64,000 nt of DNA from Streptomyces sp. HUAS ZL42 (GTDB lineage Bacteria; Actinomycetota; Actinomycetes; Streptomycetales; Streptomycetaceae). The notes under the pieces were generated by a model. That model did no database searches. It was given only the letters and a program-made list of their open reading frames with translations, and was not told the origin of the DNA. A program made the translations under genes and the position numbers. The stretch is taken from NCBI RefSeq assembly GCF_040782645.1, contig NZ_CP160403.1, forward strand, positions 6,111,001-6,175,000. Reading direction: 5' to 3'. Positions 1-8,911 of this stretch are shown piece after piece. The stretch's first letter is position 1. Every line of letters starts with the position of its first letter.

Positions 1-773
1 GTGTGCAGGCCCTGGGCGGCGCGAAGAACCACATGCTGGTCCTGCCGGACGCCGACCTGGACGCGGCCGCCGACGCCGCCGTCTCGGCCGCCTACGGATC
101 GGCGGGCGAGCGCTGCATGGCCATCTCGGCCGTGGTCGCGGTCGGTGCGATCGGCGACGAGCTGGTGGAGAAGATCCGCGAGCGCGCCGAGAAGATCAAG
201 ATCGGCCCGGGCAACGACCCGACGTCCGAGATGGGCCCGCTGATCACGAAGGTGCACCGCGACAAGGTCGCCTCCTACGTCGAGGGTGCGGCGGCCGAGG
301 GCGCCGAGGTGGTGCTGGACGGCACGGGCTACACCGTGGACGGCTTCGAGGACGGCCACTGGATCGGCATCTCCCTGCTGGACAAGGTGCCCACCACCGC
401 CAAGGCCTACCAGGACGAGATCTTCGGCCCCGTCCTGTGCGTGCTGCGCGTGGCGACGTACGAGGACGGCGTGGCCCTGATCAACAGCTCGCCGTTCGGC
501 AACGGCACCGCCATCTTCACCCGGGACGGCGGCGCCGCCCGCCGCTTCCAGCTGGAGATCGAGGCCGGCATGGTCGGCGTCAACGTCCCCATCCCGGTCC
601 CCGTCGGCTACCACAGCTTCGGCGGCTGGAAGGACTCGCTCTTCGGCGACCACCACATCTACGGCAACGACGGCACGCACTTCTACACCCGCGGCAAGGT
701 CGTCACCACCCGCTGGCCCGACCCGGCCGACGCCCCCGCAGGCGTCGACCTGGGCTTCCCGCGCAACCACTGA
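1..773 (+). CDS. mmsA: Methylmalonate-semialdehyde dehydrogenase, C-terminal half (5' truncated)
   Basis: The reading frame is open at the window edge and ends at the TGA at 771-773, giving about 256 residues of a protein normally near 500. The start VQALGGAKNH, the catalytic-cysteine motif GERCMAIS (Cys codon 114-116) and the late motif DEIFGPVLCV are characteristic of CoA-acylating aldehyde dehydrogenases of the MmsA/IolA type. This family oxidises methylmalonate or malonate semialdehyde to propionyl-CoA or acetyl-CoA in valine and inositol breakdown. The NAD-binding N-terminal half lies upstream of the window. A strong hairpin follows the stop. Another aldehyde dehydrogenase is possible but the QALGGAKNH and GERCMA motifs favour MmsA. 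Confidence 0.9.
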   Translation, partial: VQALGGAKNHMLVLPDADLDAAADAAVSAAYGSAGERCMAISAVVAVGAIGDELVEKIRERAEKIKIGPGNDPTSEMGPLITKVHRDKVASYVEGAAAEGAEVVLDGTGYTVDGFEDGHWIGISLLDKVPTTAKAYQDEIFGPVLCVLRVATYEDGVALINSSPFGNGTAIFTRDGGAARRFQLEIEAGMVGVNVPIPVPVGYHSFGGWKDSLFGDHHIYGNDGTHFYTRGKVVTTRWPDPADAPAGVDLGFPRNH

Positions 774-783
774 CGTCCTTCAC

Positions 784-810
784 GGGGCCGTCCGCACAGC
801 GGACGGCCCC
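784..810 (+). terminator. Rho-independent terminator, probably bidirectional
   Basis: Perfect 12-bp stem (784-795 with 799-810) around a 3-nt ACA loop, followed by CTTTGT. It sits between the convergent ends of the mmsA fragment and the acetyltransferase gene, so it can serve both. Confidence 0.85.
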
Positions 811-821
811 CTTTGTGACCG

Positions 822-1265
822 TCAGGTGAAGTCCCACGTCACCACCGTGCACGTCCCGTCGTCCTTGCCACCCGCACTGCGATAGGTGGCGAGGGCGACG
901 TCGTTCCCCGTGTCGATCAGCACCCACATCCCGTAGCAGCCCAGCTCGCGCCCCAGCGTGCCGAGCCGCCGGATCAGTGCCCGCCCGATCCCCCGGCGCC
1001 GGTACGGCTCCGCGACTCCGAGTTCGTAGAGCAACATCTCGGTGCCCTTGTCCGGGTGGACGGTCTCCACCCCGCTGACGAATCCGACCGGCGCCTCCTC
1101 CCCGTCCTCGTAGGCCAGGAAGAGATGGTGTCCGGCGGCGGTCAGGAAACGCTCCGCCCACTCGGTGCGGACGGGGTGGTCGAAGAGGTGCTCGGCCGCG
1201 GCGACTTCGGCGACGGTGCCGGCCCGGCGGACCGCGAACGTGTCGAAGCTGTCGAACTTGTCCAT
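822..1265 (-). CDS. GNAT-family N-acetyltransferase
   Basis: 147 residues from an ATG at 1265; an in-frame GTG at 1280 is a possible longer start, and neither has a strong ribosome binding site. The acetyl-CoA pyrophosphate-binding motif is seen as GVAEPYRRRGIGRALIRRL (Q/RxxGxG/A type), preceded by the beta-strand LLYEL. The overall pattern, with ATYRSAGG near the C-terminus, resembles the AAC(3)-I-like branch of the superfamily, which includes aminoglycoside acetyltransferases, but many members act on other amines. Substrate cannot be assigned. It is a monocistronic gene convergent with mmsA. Confidence 0.8.
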   Translation of the reverse strand: MDKFDSFDTFAVRRAGTVAEVAAAEHLFDHPVRTEWAERFLTAAGHHLFLAYEDGEEAPVGFVSGVETVHPDKGTEMLLYELGVAEPYRRRGIGRALIRRLGTLGRELGCYGMWVLIDTGNDVALATYRSAGGKDDGTCTVVTWDFT

Positions 1266-1384
1266 GGGGCTTCGTACCACGGGTCTTCGTACCGCGGGCG
1301 CGGTATGCCGCAGTAGCCCTGTACGCCCCTGGGAGGGGGCACGGTTCGGTCTCCGGTCGACAACTCGACGACAGGTTCACCCCG

Positions 1385-1396
1385 TACCGTTGAAGC
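1385..1396 (+). promoter_or_regulatory. Putative -10 element for a leaderless transcript
   Basis: TACCGT at 1385-1390 fits the TANNNT -10 hexamer and ends exactly 6 nt before the ATG at 1397, the spacing expected when transcription starts on the start codon. No good ribosome binding site precedes that ATG. A convincing -35 was not found (CTCGAC at 1364-1369 gives only a 15-bp spacer). Confidence 0.4.
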
Positions 1397-4156
1397 ATGG
1401 ATCTTCGACAGCCCCGGGAGGGGCGCGCCGGTGACGAGGGCACGAGCGCGCGGAGGCCCGAAGGGCTGAGCACGGTCGTGCCCTCGTCACCGGCTGGAGC
1501 GCCCCTCCCGGGGCGCATGAGGCAGGGCGTGCCCGGCTTGCGAGGGCTGCTGCGGCGGCCCCGGCGTCTTCTTGCCGCCGGGGCCGCGGTCGTGGTGCTC
1601 GCCGGTGCCGGTACATGGACGGCCGTCGCCGACGACGACGCGCCCCCGGTGCACCGCACGGACCGGGTGATGGCCGTCGACGGGGTGCGCCTCGACACCT
1701 CGTACTTCACCTCCGGCTCCGCCGGCCGCCGTCCCGCCGTCCTGCTCGCGCACGGCTTCGGCGGCAGCAAGGACGACGTACGGCAGCAGGCCGAGGACCT
1801 GGCCCGGGACGGATACGCCGTACTGACCTGGTCCGCGCGCGGCTTCGGCAGGTCCACCGGGAAGATCGGGCTGAACGACCCGAAGGGCGAGGTCGCCGAC
1901 GTCTCGAAGCTGATCGACTGGCTGGCGAAGCAGCCCCAGGTCCAGCTCGACAAGGCGGGCGACCCGCGCGTGGGCGTCGCCGGCGCCTCCTACGGCGGCG
2001 CGATCTCCCTGCTGTCCGCCGGATACGACGACAGGGTGGACGCCATCGCCCCGGCGATCACGTACTGGAACCTCGCGGACGCCCTGTTCCCGAACGGCGT
2101 GTTCAAGAAGCTGTGGGCCGGCATCTTCTTCAACAACGGCGGCGGCTGCGACAAGTTCGAGCCCGCGCTGTGCGCGATGTACGACCGGGTCGCCGAGTCC
2201 GGTACCCCGGACGCCGCCGCCCGTGAACTCCTCGAAGAGCGCTCGCCGTCCGCGGTCGGTGACCGCGTCAAGGTGCCCACCCTGCTGGTGCAGGGCCAGG
2301 CCGACTCCCTCTTCACGCTCGCCCAGTCCGACGCGGCCGCGAAGGCCATCCGCGCCAACGGCGCCCCCGTGGACGTCGACTGGATCGCGGGCGGCCACGA
2401 CGGCGGCAACATGGAGACCAGCCGCGTGCAGGCTCGGGTGGCCGCCTGGTTCGACCGCTACCTCAAGGGCGACAAGGGCACCGACACCGGGCCCGCCTTC
2501 CGCGTCACCCGCACCGGAGGAGTCGACTCCACCGATGGGACCATCCCGCTGCGGGGCGCGAGCGCGGACACCTACACCGGCCTGGAGAACGACCGCAGGA
2601 CGATCAGGCTGACCGGCCGTGAGCAGAGCTTCGACAACCCCGCCGGAGCCAGCCCGCCCGCCCTCTCCGCGCTGCCCGGCCTGGGCGGCTCCAGCCTCGG
2701 CCAACTCTCGGCGTTCGGCGTCGGGGTCTCGCTCGACTTCCCCGGCCAGTACGCGGCATTCGAGTCGGCGCCGGTCACCGGCGACCTGCGGATCACCGGC
2801 GCTCCGACCGTCACCGTCCACGTGAGGTCCAGCAGCGAGGAGGCCGTGCTCTTCGCCAAGGTGTACGACGTCGGCCCCGGCGGCACCCAGCAGCTGCCCT
2901 CCCAGCTGGTCTCGCCGGTCCGCGTCGAGGGCGCCAAGGCGGGCAAGGACGTGACGATCACCCTCCCGGCGATCGACCACGACGTCGACGACGGCCACCG
3001 CCTGCGCCTGGTCCTCGCCTCCACCGACCTCGGCTACGCCTCTCCGGCGGCCCCGGCGACCTACACGGTCTCCGTGAAGAGCGACCTGAACGTACCCACA
3101 GCATCCGGCGTGACGACCGCGGCCGCACCCCTTCCGTCCTGGGTGTGGTGGCTGCCCCTCGCGGGCGCCGGTCTCGCCCTGGTGCTGCTCCTGACCGGCC
3201 GCCGCCGCACCGTCACTCCCGCCCCCGACCCGGAGTTGGCCGAGGTCCCGCTCCAGATCACCGGCCTGAGCAAGAAGTACGCGGGCGGCGACCGCTACAG
3301 CGTCCGCGACCTCTCCTTCCGCGTCGAGAAGGGCCAGGTGCTGGGCCTCCTGGGGCCCAACGGCGCGGGCAAGACGACCACCTTGCGCATGCTGATGGGT
3401 CTGATCAAGCCCGACGAGGGCGAGATCCGTGTCTTCGGCCACGCCATCCGACCGGGAGCCCAGGTGCTGTCGAGGGTCGGCTCCTTCGTCGAGGGCGCCG
3501 GCTTCCTCCCGCACCTGTCCGGCCGGGAGAACCTGGACCTGTACTGGCGGGCCACCGGCCGCCCGGCCGAGGACGCCCACATGGACGAGGCCCTGGAGAT
3601 CGCCGGCCTCGGCGACGCCCTCGCCCGCGCGGTGCGCACCTACTCGCAGGGCATGCGTCAGCGCCTCGCCATCGCCCAGGCCATGCTCGGTCTGCCCGAC
3701 CTGCTCATCCTCGACGAACCCACCAACGGCCTCGACCCGCCCCAGATCCGCGAGATGCGCGAGGTGATGATCCGGTACGCGGCCGCCGGACGCACGGTGA
3801 TCGTCTCCAGCCACCTGCTGGCGGAGGTCGAACAGACCTGCACCCACCTCGTGGTGATGGACCGGGGACGGCTCGTGCAGGCGGGCCCGGTCGGCGAGAT
3901 CGTCGGCTCCGGCGACACCCTGCTCGTCGGCACCGCCGCGCCCGTCGAGGAACCCGTCGTCGAGAAGGTGGCCGCGCTGCCCGGTGTGGTGTCGGCCGCC
4001 CGCACCGACGACGGACTCCTGGTCCGCCTAGCCCCGGACGGCAGCGCACGGCGTCTCGTCGTCGAGCTCGTACGACTGGAGGTGCCCGTCGAGTCGGTCG
4101 GCCCCCACCGCCGCCTCGAGGACGCCTTCCTCACCCTGATCGGAGGTTCCGCATGA
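1397..4156 (+). CDS. Membrane-tethered S15-type alpha/beta hydrolase fused to an ABC transporter ATPase
   Basis: 919 residues from ATG 1397, or 879 from the in-frame ATG at 1517. Order: a positively charged segment and hydrophobic signal-anchor (LAAGAAVVVLAGAG); an alpha/beta hydrolase with nucleophile elbow GASYGG (Ser near residue 198), an acidic residue in GQADSL and His in AGGHDGG; a PepX C-terminal-like beta domain; one membrane span (PLPSWVWWLPLAGAGLALVL, about 577-600); and an ABC ATPase from about 615 with Walker A GPNGAGKTTT, signature YSQGMRQRLAIA and Walker B LLILDEPTNGLDP. Predicted topology puts the hydrolase outside and the ATPase inside. ATGA overlap with the permease gene indicates one exporter. 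The substrate is unknown. The first 40 codons are made of a long inverted repeat, so the true start is uncertain. Confidence 0.85.
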   Translation: MDLRQPREGRAGDEGTSARRPEGLSTVVPSSPAGAPLPGRMRQGVPGLRGLLRRPRRLLAAGAAVVVLAGAGTWTAVADDDAPPVHRTDRVMAVDGVRLDTSYFTSGSAGRRPAVLLAHGFGGSKDDVRQQAEDLARDGYAVLTWSARGFGRSTGKIGLNDPKGEVADVSKLIDWLAKQPQVQLDKAGDPRVGVAGASYGGAISLLSAGYDDRVDAIAPAITYWNLADALFPNGVFKKLWAGIFFNNGGGCDKFEPALCAMYDRVAESGTPDAAARELLEERSPSAVGDRVKVPTLLVQGQADSLFTLAQSDAAAKAIRANGAPVDVDWIAGGHDGGNMETSRVQARVAAWFDRYLKGDKGTDTGPAFRVTRTGGVDSTDGTIPLRGASADTYTGLENDRRTIRLTGREQSFDNPAGASPPALSALPGLGGSSLGQLSAFGVGVSLDFPGQYAAFESAPVTGDLRITGAPTVTVHVRSSSEEAVLFAKVYDVGPGGTQQLPSQLVSPVRVEGAKAGKDVTITLPAIDHDVDDGHRLRLVLASTDLGYASPAAPATYTVSVKSDLNVPTASGVTTAAAPLPSWVWWLPLAGAGLALVLLLTGRRRTVTPAPDPELAEVPLQITGLSKKYAGGDRYSVRDLSFRVEKGQVLGLLGPNGAGKTTTLRMLMGLIKPDEGEIRVFGHAIRPGAQVLSRVGSFVEGAGFLPHLSGRENLDLYWRATGRPAEDAHMDEALEIAGLGDALARAVRTYSQGMRQRLAIAQAMLGLPDLLILDEPTNGLDPPQIREMREVMIRYAAAGRTVIVSSHLLAEVEQTCTHLVVMDRGRLVQAGPVGEIVGSGDTLLVGTAAPVEEPVVEKVAALPGVVSAARTDDGLLVRLAPDGSARRLVVELVRLEVPVESVGPHRRLEDAFLTLIGGSA
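1411..1514. repeat. Long interrupted palindrome inside the 5' end of the fusion gene
   Basis: Arms 1411-1445 and 1476-1514 are complementary over 16 bp plus 19 bp, with one 4-nt bulge on the right arm, around a 30-nt centre. The ends read GCCCCGGGAGGGGCGC. It lies between the two candidate start codons and encodes Gly/Ala/Pro/Arg-rich residues of low complexity, as expected for a mobile palindromic element that happens to stay in frame. Confidence 0.8.
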
Positions 4157-5025
4157 GCACGCTCACCGAGCGCACGGAGCCCCATGAGACCGCCTCCGGC
4201 TACCGCGCGGGCCGCACCCTGCCGCTCCGCGTCGAGCTGGTCCGCCAGCTCAAGCGGCGCCGCACGCTGATCATGGGCGGCATCCTCGCCGCGCTGCCGT
4301 TCGTCCTCGTCGTCGCCTTCGCGATCGGCGGCGAGCCCGGCGGCCGCAACAACCAGGTGACTCTGATGGACACGGCCACCGCGTCCGGCGGCAACTTCGC
4401 CGCGGTGAACCTGTTCGTGTCCGCGGGCTTCCTGCTCGTCATCCCCGTCGCCCTGTTCTGCGGGGACACGGTGGCCTCGGAGGCGAGCTGGTCGTCCCTG
4501 CGCTATCTGCTCGCGGCGCCCGTGCCGCGGGCCCGGCTGCTGTGGTCCAAGCTCGTCGTCGGGCTCGGCCTCAGCCTGGCCGCGATGGTGCTGCTGCCGG
4601 TGGTGGCGCTCGCCGTCGGCACCGCCGCCTACGGCTGGGGCCCGCTGCAGCTTCCCACCGGCGGCGCGCTCGACTCCGGGACCGCCGCTCAGCGGCTGCT
4701 CGTGGTGGTGGCGTACATCTTCGTCTCCCAACTGGTCACCGCCGGGCTCGCGTTCTGGCTGTCGACGAAGACGGACGCCCCGCTCGGAGCGGTCGGCGGC
4801 GCGGTCGGCCTCACCATCGTCGGCAACGTCCTGGACGCCGTGACGGCCCTCGACCACTGGCGCGACTTCCTGCCCGCGCACTGGCAGTTCGCCTGGGCGG
4901 ACGCCGTCCAGCCGCATCCCGAGTGGTCCGGCATGATCCAGGGCACCGCGGTCTCCATAACGTACGCCCTGGTGCTGTTCGCCCTGGCCTTCCGGGGTTT
5001 CGCCCGCAAGGACGTGGTGTCGTAG
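4153..5025 (+). CDS. ABC transporter permease (ABC-2 type)
   Basis: 290 residues. The ATG at 4153 overlaps the stop of the ATPase fusion gene (ATGA) and is preceded by GGAGG, so translation is coupled. There are about six hydrophobic segments: near residues 38-55 (MGGILAALPFVLVVAFAIG), 80-100, 130-155, 185-205, 215-235 and the C-terminal 260-280. The segment SLRYLLAAPVPRARLL is typical of ABC-2 permeases that work with ATPases carrying a YSQGM-type signature. It is the membrane partner of the upstream gene. The substrate (drug, lipid or peptide) cannot be read from sequence. Confidence 0.85.
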   Translation: MSTLTERTEPHETASGYRAGRTLPLRVELVRQLKRRRTLIMGGILAALPFVLVVAFAIGGEPGGRNNQVTLMDTATASGGNFAAVNLFVSAGFLLVIPVALFCGDTVASEASWSSLRYLLAAPVPRARLLWSKLVVGLGLSLAAMVLLPVVALAVGTAAYGWGPLQLPTGGALDSGTAAQRLLVVVAYIFVSQLVTAGLAFWLSTKTDAPLGAVGGAVGLTIVGNVLDAVTALDHWRDFLPAHWQFAWADAVQPHPEWSGMIQGTAVSITYALVLFALAFRGFARKDVVS

Positions 5026-5172
5026 GTCAACGGAGGATCACCCACCGGTCTCGACGGGCCGTTTCCGTGCCCACTTCGAGACTCATCCGCAACGCTCCGT
5101 AACGCACGTTCCTGCCCCCTGCGCCGTCACAGTCACAGACGTCGACGTCAACGGACTCAGGGGGCAAGGCAG

Positions 5173-6690
5173 ATGGAGACCTCTCGTATACGGCGGCTGC
5201 TCGCGTTCACCGCGGCGACCGGACTGCTCCTCACCGGCTGCGGCGCGGGCGGCGCCGACGGCAGCAGCGCGGACGGCTCGAAGCACGAGGCGTCCGGCTT
5301 CCCGGCCCCCGCCCACACCGGGGGCAGCGGCGAACAGCGTCAGGACGAGGACGGAACCTCCCGCGACGTCGAACCCTCACCCGACTACCTCTCCACCTTC
5401 GCCCTCGACGTCGACACCGCCTCCTACGGCTACGCCCGCCGCACCCTCGCCGAGGGCCGCACCCCCGACCCCTCGACGATCCGCCCGGAGGAGTTCGTCA
5501 ACAGCTTCCGCCAGGACTACGAACGCCCCGACGGCAACGGTTTCTCCGTCACCGTCGACGGAGCCCGCACGGACGACGAGGACTGGTCCCTGGTCCGCGT
5601 CGGCCTCGCCACCCGCAACGCCGAGGGAACCGGCGAACGCCCGCCCGCCGCCCTCACGTTCGTCATCGACATCTCCGGCTCGATGAGCGAACCCGGCCGC
5701 CTCGACCTCGCCCGGAAATCCCTGAACACGATGACCGACCGGCTGCGCGACGACGACTCGGTCGCCATCGTCACCTTCAGCGACAAGGCCGAGAGGGTCC
5801 TGCCGATGACCCGGCTCGGCGACCACCGCGGCCGCGTCCACGACGCGATCGACAGTCTCGAGCCCACGTACTCCACGAACCTCGGCGCCGGCGTCGAGAC
5901 CGGCTACGCCACCGCCGTCGACGGCCTGCGCAAGGGCGCGACCAACCGCGTCGTCCTCGTCTCCGACGCGCTCGCCAACACCGGTGACACCGACGCGGAC
6001 ACGATCCTCCAACGCATCGAGGGCGCCCGCCGCGAACACGGCATCACCCTCTTCGGCGTCGGCGTCGGCAGCGACTACGGCGACGCCCTGATGGAACGCC
6101 TCGCCGACAAGGGCGACGGTCACACGGTGTACGTGTCCGGGGAGGACGACGCCGCCGAGGTGTTCTGCGAGCAGCTCCCGCGGAACATCGACCTCACGGC
6201 CCGCGACGCCAAGGCCCAGGTCGCCTTCGACCCGGAGACCGTCGCCGAGTTCCGCCTCGTCGGCTACGACAACCGCCGGGTCGCCGACGACGACTTCCGC
6301 GACGACCGCGTCGACGGCGGCGAGGTCGGCCCCGGCCACACCGTCACCGCCCTCTACGCCGTGCGCACCGAGCCGGGAGCCGACGGCCACCTCGCCACCG
6401 CCACCGTCCGCTGGCTCGACCCCGACACCCGCACCCCGCACGAGACCACGGGCCAGCTGGAGACGGACGCCCTGCACGACTCGGTGAGCGACGCCTCAGC
6501 GCGCTTCCAGGTCACCACGACCGCCGCCTACTTCGCCGACGCCCTGCGCCACTCGGACGTCCGGCTGCCGGACGCCCCCACGCTCGGCGAACTCACCGAC
6601 CGGGCCGACGACTTGGCGAGGAAGACCGAGGACAGGGAGGTACGCGACCTCGCGGAGGCGATCGCCCAAGCCGACCGTCTCGACACATAG
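5173..6690 (+). CDS. Von Willebrand factor A-domain lipoprotein (YfbK-like)
   Basis: 505 residues. The N-terminus is a lipoprotein signal, LLLTGC with Cys at 23, followed by a Gly/Ser/Asp-rich linker. An N-terminal VWA-associated region (FALDVDTASYGYARR) precedes the VWA domain, whose MIDAS motif DISGSMS lies near residue 165 with the later metal-ligand region in SDALANTGDTD. The C-terminal third matches the family that follows VWA in YfbK-type proteins. Likely a metal-dependent protein-binding lipoprotein on the outer face of the membrane. GGGGG precedes the ATG. No partner gene is adjacent, and the role is unknown. Confidence 0.85.
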   Translation: METSRIRRLLAFTAATGLLLTGCGAGGADGSSADGSKHEASGFPAPAHTGGSGEQRQDEDGTSRDVEPSPDYLSTFALDVDTASYGYARRTLAEGRTPDPSTIRPEEFVNSFRQDYERPDGNGFSVTVDGARTDDEDWSLVRVGLATRNAEGTGERPPAALTFVIDISGSMSEPGRLDLARKSLNTMTDRLRDDDSVAIVTFSDKAERVLPMTRLGDHRGRVHDAIDSLEPTYSTNLGAGVETGYATAVDGLRKGATNRVVLVSDALANTGDTDADTILQRIEGARREHGITLFGVGVGSDYGDALMERLADKGDGHTVYVSGEDDAAEVFCEQLPRNIDLTARDAKAQVAFDPETVAEFRLVGYDNRRVADDDFRDDRVDGGEVGPGHTVTALYAVRTEPGADGHLATATVRWLDPDTRTPHETTGQLETDALHDSVSDASARFQVTTTAAYFADALRHSDVRLPDAPTLGELTDRADDLARKTEDREVRDLAEAIAQADRLDT

Positions 6691-6723
6691 TGCCCCAACA
6701 GGCAACGTTCGCCCCGTCGCAAC

Positions 6724-6816
6724 GCCCGGCACGCACTCTCGCCGCACCGGGCACAAGCCCGAGTACGTCCAGTACGAGGACTTGCACCCGGCACGCCGAG
6801 AGCACGCACGGGACGC
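6724..6816. repeat. Imperfect long inverted repeat (dispersed-type element)
   Basis: About 93 bp in which the left half (6729-6768) and right half (6772-6812) are imperfectly complementary, sharing blocks such as CTCTCG, CCGGG, CAAG and GTAC. It lies between the VWA gene and fadD. I recall similar sequences as dispersed intergenic elements in Streptomyces, but cannot verify this here. It is too degenerate for an ordinary terminator. Confidence 0.45.
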
Positions 6817-6925
6817 CGCTCCTTGACGGGCAACCGTCGCCTGGCGGGGCACTGGTACTCGTCCTTACTCTCGAGTAAGTTGACCTCCCAGCACGTGCCA
6901 GCCGCATCCGCGACCGGGAGCCGTC

Positions 6926-8848
6926 ATGGGCGTACGCAAGGACCTGAAGCGGGCGAAACAGCGCACCGACCTGGCCGCCCGCACCAAGGTGGAACTCATC
7001 AGGGACGAGTCCGGGACCGTCCGCGAGGCCCGCACCGCCCCCATGGCGGCACGGCCCACCACCGGAAGCATCGCCGACCTCCCCTTCACCAACGCGGCGG
7101 AGGCCCCCGACACCGTGATCATCCGCCGCCGGGGAGAGAACGGCACCTGGCATCCCGTGACGGCCGCCGCCTTCGCCCGCGAGGTCACCGCCGTCGCCAA
7201 GGGCCTCGTCGCGGCCGGCCTCGAACCGGGCGGCCGCGTCGCCGTGATGTCCCGCACCCGCTACGAGTGGACGGTCCTGGACTTCGCCGTCTGGGCGGCC
7301 GGCGGCCAGACCGTCCCCGTCTACGCCACCTCCTCCGCCGAGCAGGTGGAGTGGATCGTCCGCGACTCCGGCGCCCGCATCGTCGTCACCGAGACCCCGG
7401 AGAACACCGACACGGTCACCACCGGCACGGCCCGCCACCCGCAACCCCCGCAGGTCTGGCAGCTCGACGGAGACGGACTCGCCGACCTCACCGCCCTCGG
7501 CCGCGACCTCCCCGACGAGGAGGTCACCAAACGCCGCACCGCCCTGACCCCCGACACCGTCGCCACCATCTGCTACACCTCGGGCACCACCGGACAACCC
7601 AAGGGCTGTGTCCTCACCCACGCCAATCTGCACGCCGAGGCCGCCAACGCGCTCGAACTGCTGCACCCCGTCTTCAAGGCGGTCACCGGTGAGACGGCCT
7701 CCACCCTCCTCTTCCTCCCACTCGCCCACATCATGGGCCGCACCCTGCAGATCTCCTGCCTGATGGCCCGCATCGAGATCGGCCACTTCCCGAGCGTCAG
7801 ACCCGACGAACTGCGCCCGGCACTCAAGGAGTTCCGCCCGACCTTCCTCGTCGGCGTCCCGTACCTCTTCGAGCGGATCCGCGACACCGGCCGCGCCACC
7901 GCCGAGAAGATCGGCCGCGGCGCCTCCTTCGACCGTGCCGAACGCATCGGGGTGCGCTTCGGGAAGGCCTACCTCGACAAGTTCCTCGACCGGGGCAAGG
8001 GCCCGGGACCCGGCCTGTACGCCGCCTGGGCGCTGTACGACCTGCTGGTCTACCGCCGCATCCGCAGCGAACTCGGCGGCCGTATGCGCTACGCCATCAG
8101 CGGCGGTTCCCCGCTCGACCGCGACCTCAGTCTCTTCTTCTACGCGGCCGGCATCATCGTCTACGAGGGCTACGGCCTGACCGAGACCACCGCCGCCGCC
8201 ACCCTCGTGCCCCCGCTGAAGCCCCGCCCGGGCACGGTCGGCCTCCCGGTCCCCGGCACCGCGGTCCGCATCGCCGACGACGGCGAGGTGCTCATCAAGG
8301 GCGGGGTCGTCTTCGGCTCGTACTGGAACAACCCACGGGCCACGGACGCGGTGCTCACCGACGAGTGGTTCGCCACCGGCGACATCGGCTCCCTGGACGA
8401 GGACGGCTACCTCACCATCACCGGCCGCAAGAAGGACATCCTCGTCACCTCCGGCGGCAAGAACGTCTCTCCGGCCGTCCTCGAGGACCGTCTGCGCAGC
8501 CGCCCGCCCGTCGGCCAGTGCCTCGTCGTCGGTGACAACCGCCCCTTCGTCGCCGCCCTGATCACCCTCGACCCCGACGCGGTCGCCCACTGGCTCTCGG
8601 TACGCGGACTGCCCGCGGACACCCCGATGTCCGAGGTGATCCGTGATCCCCGGATGCGCGCCGACGTCCAGAAAGCCGTGGACCACGCCAACGAGGCCGT
8701 CTCGCGCGCCGAGTCGATCCGCGCCTTCACCCTGGTCGAGGGCGAGTTCAACGAGGAGAACGGTCTGCTCACGCCCTCCCTGAAGGTGAAGCGGCACGCG
8801 GTGACGGCCGCCTACGCGGACGAGATCGAGGCGCTGTACCGCAAGTGA
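6926..8848 (+). CDS. fadD: Long-chain fatty acid-CoA ligase (AMP-forming)
   Basis: 640 residues. The P-loop-like motif YTSGTTGQPKGC is near residue 216, the adenylate motif YEGYGLTETTA follows, then the hinge motif GYLTITGRKKDILVTSGGKN with the late catalytic Lys region (SPSLKVKR). This is the FadD15/ACSBG-like branch of the ANL superfamily, which activates long-chain fatty acids to acyl-CoA for degradation or lipid synthesis. The start ATG follows GGGAG by a proper spacing. Length fits the family. It stands alone, with convergent rodlin genes downstream. Confidence 0.92.
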   Translation: MGVRKDLKRAKQRTDLAARTKVELIRDESGTVREARTAPMAARPTTGSIADLPFTNAAEAPDTVIIRRRGENGTWHPVTAAAFAREVTAVAKGLVAAGLEPGGRVAVMSRTRYEWTVLDFAVWAAGGQTVPVYATSSAEQVEWIVRDSGARIVVTETPENTDTVTTGTARHPQPPQVWQLDGDGLADLTALGRDLPDEEVTKRRTALTPDTVATICYTSGTTGQPKGCVLTHANLHAEAANALELLHPVFKAVTGETASTLLFLPLAHIMGRTLQISCLMARIEIGHFPSVRPDELRPALKEFRPTFLVGVPYLFERIRDTGRATAEKIGRGASFDRAERIGVRFGKAYLDKFLDRGKGPGPGLYAAWALYDLLVYRRIRSELGGRMRYAISGGSPLDRDLSLFFYAAGIIVYEGYGLTETTAAATLVPPLKPRPGTVGLPVPGTAVRIADDGEVLIKGGVVFGSYWNNPRATDAVLTDEWFATGDIGSLDEDGYLTITGRKKDILVTSGGKNVSPAVLEDRLRSRPPVGQCLVVGDNRPFVAALITLDPDAVAHWLSVRGLPADTPMSEVIRDPRMRADVQKAVDHANEAVSRAESIRAFTLVEGEFNEENGLLTPSLKVKRHAVTAAYADEIEALYRK

Positions 8849-8863
8849 TCGCACGACACGACA

Positions 8864-8897
8864 GCGGCGGGCCACCGGAGAACCGGTGACCCGCCGC
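8864..8897. terminator. Bidirectional terminator between fadD and rodlin gene
   Basis: 15-bp stem (8864-8878 with 8883-8897, one mismatch) and AGAA loop, lying between the convergent stops at 8848 and 8912. Confidence 0.75.
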
Positions 8898-8911
8898 GGC
8901 AGACCCGTGGC

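Noticed and set aside
1487..3847. 786-codon open frame antisense to the hydrolase-ABC fusion
   Set aside because: It lies opposite a gene with clear domains, is rich in Gly/Arg/Val without domain order, and is a common product of high GC third positions.
6593..8875. 760-codon antisense frame over fadD
   Set aside because: Opposite a complete acyl-CoA synthetase gene; no recognisable motif.
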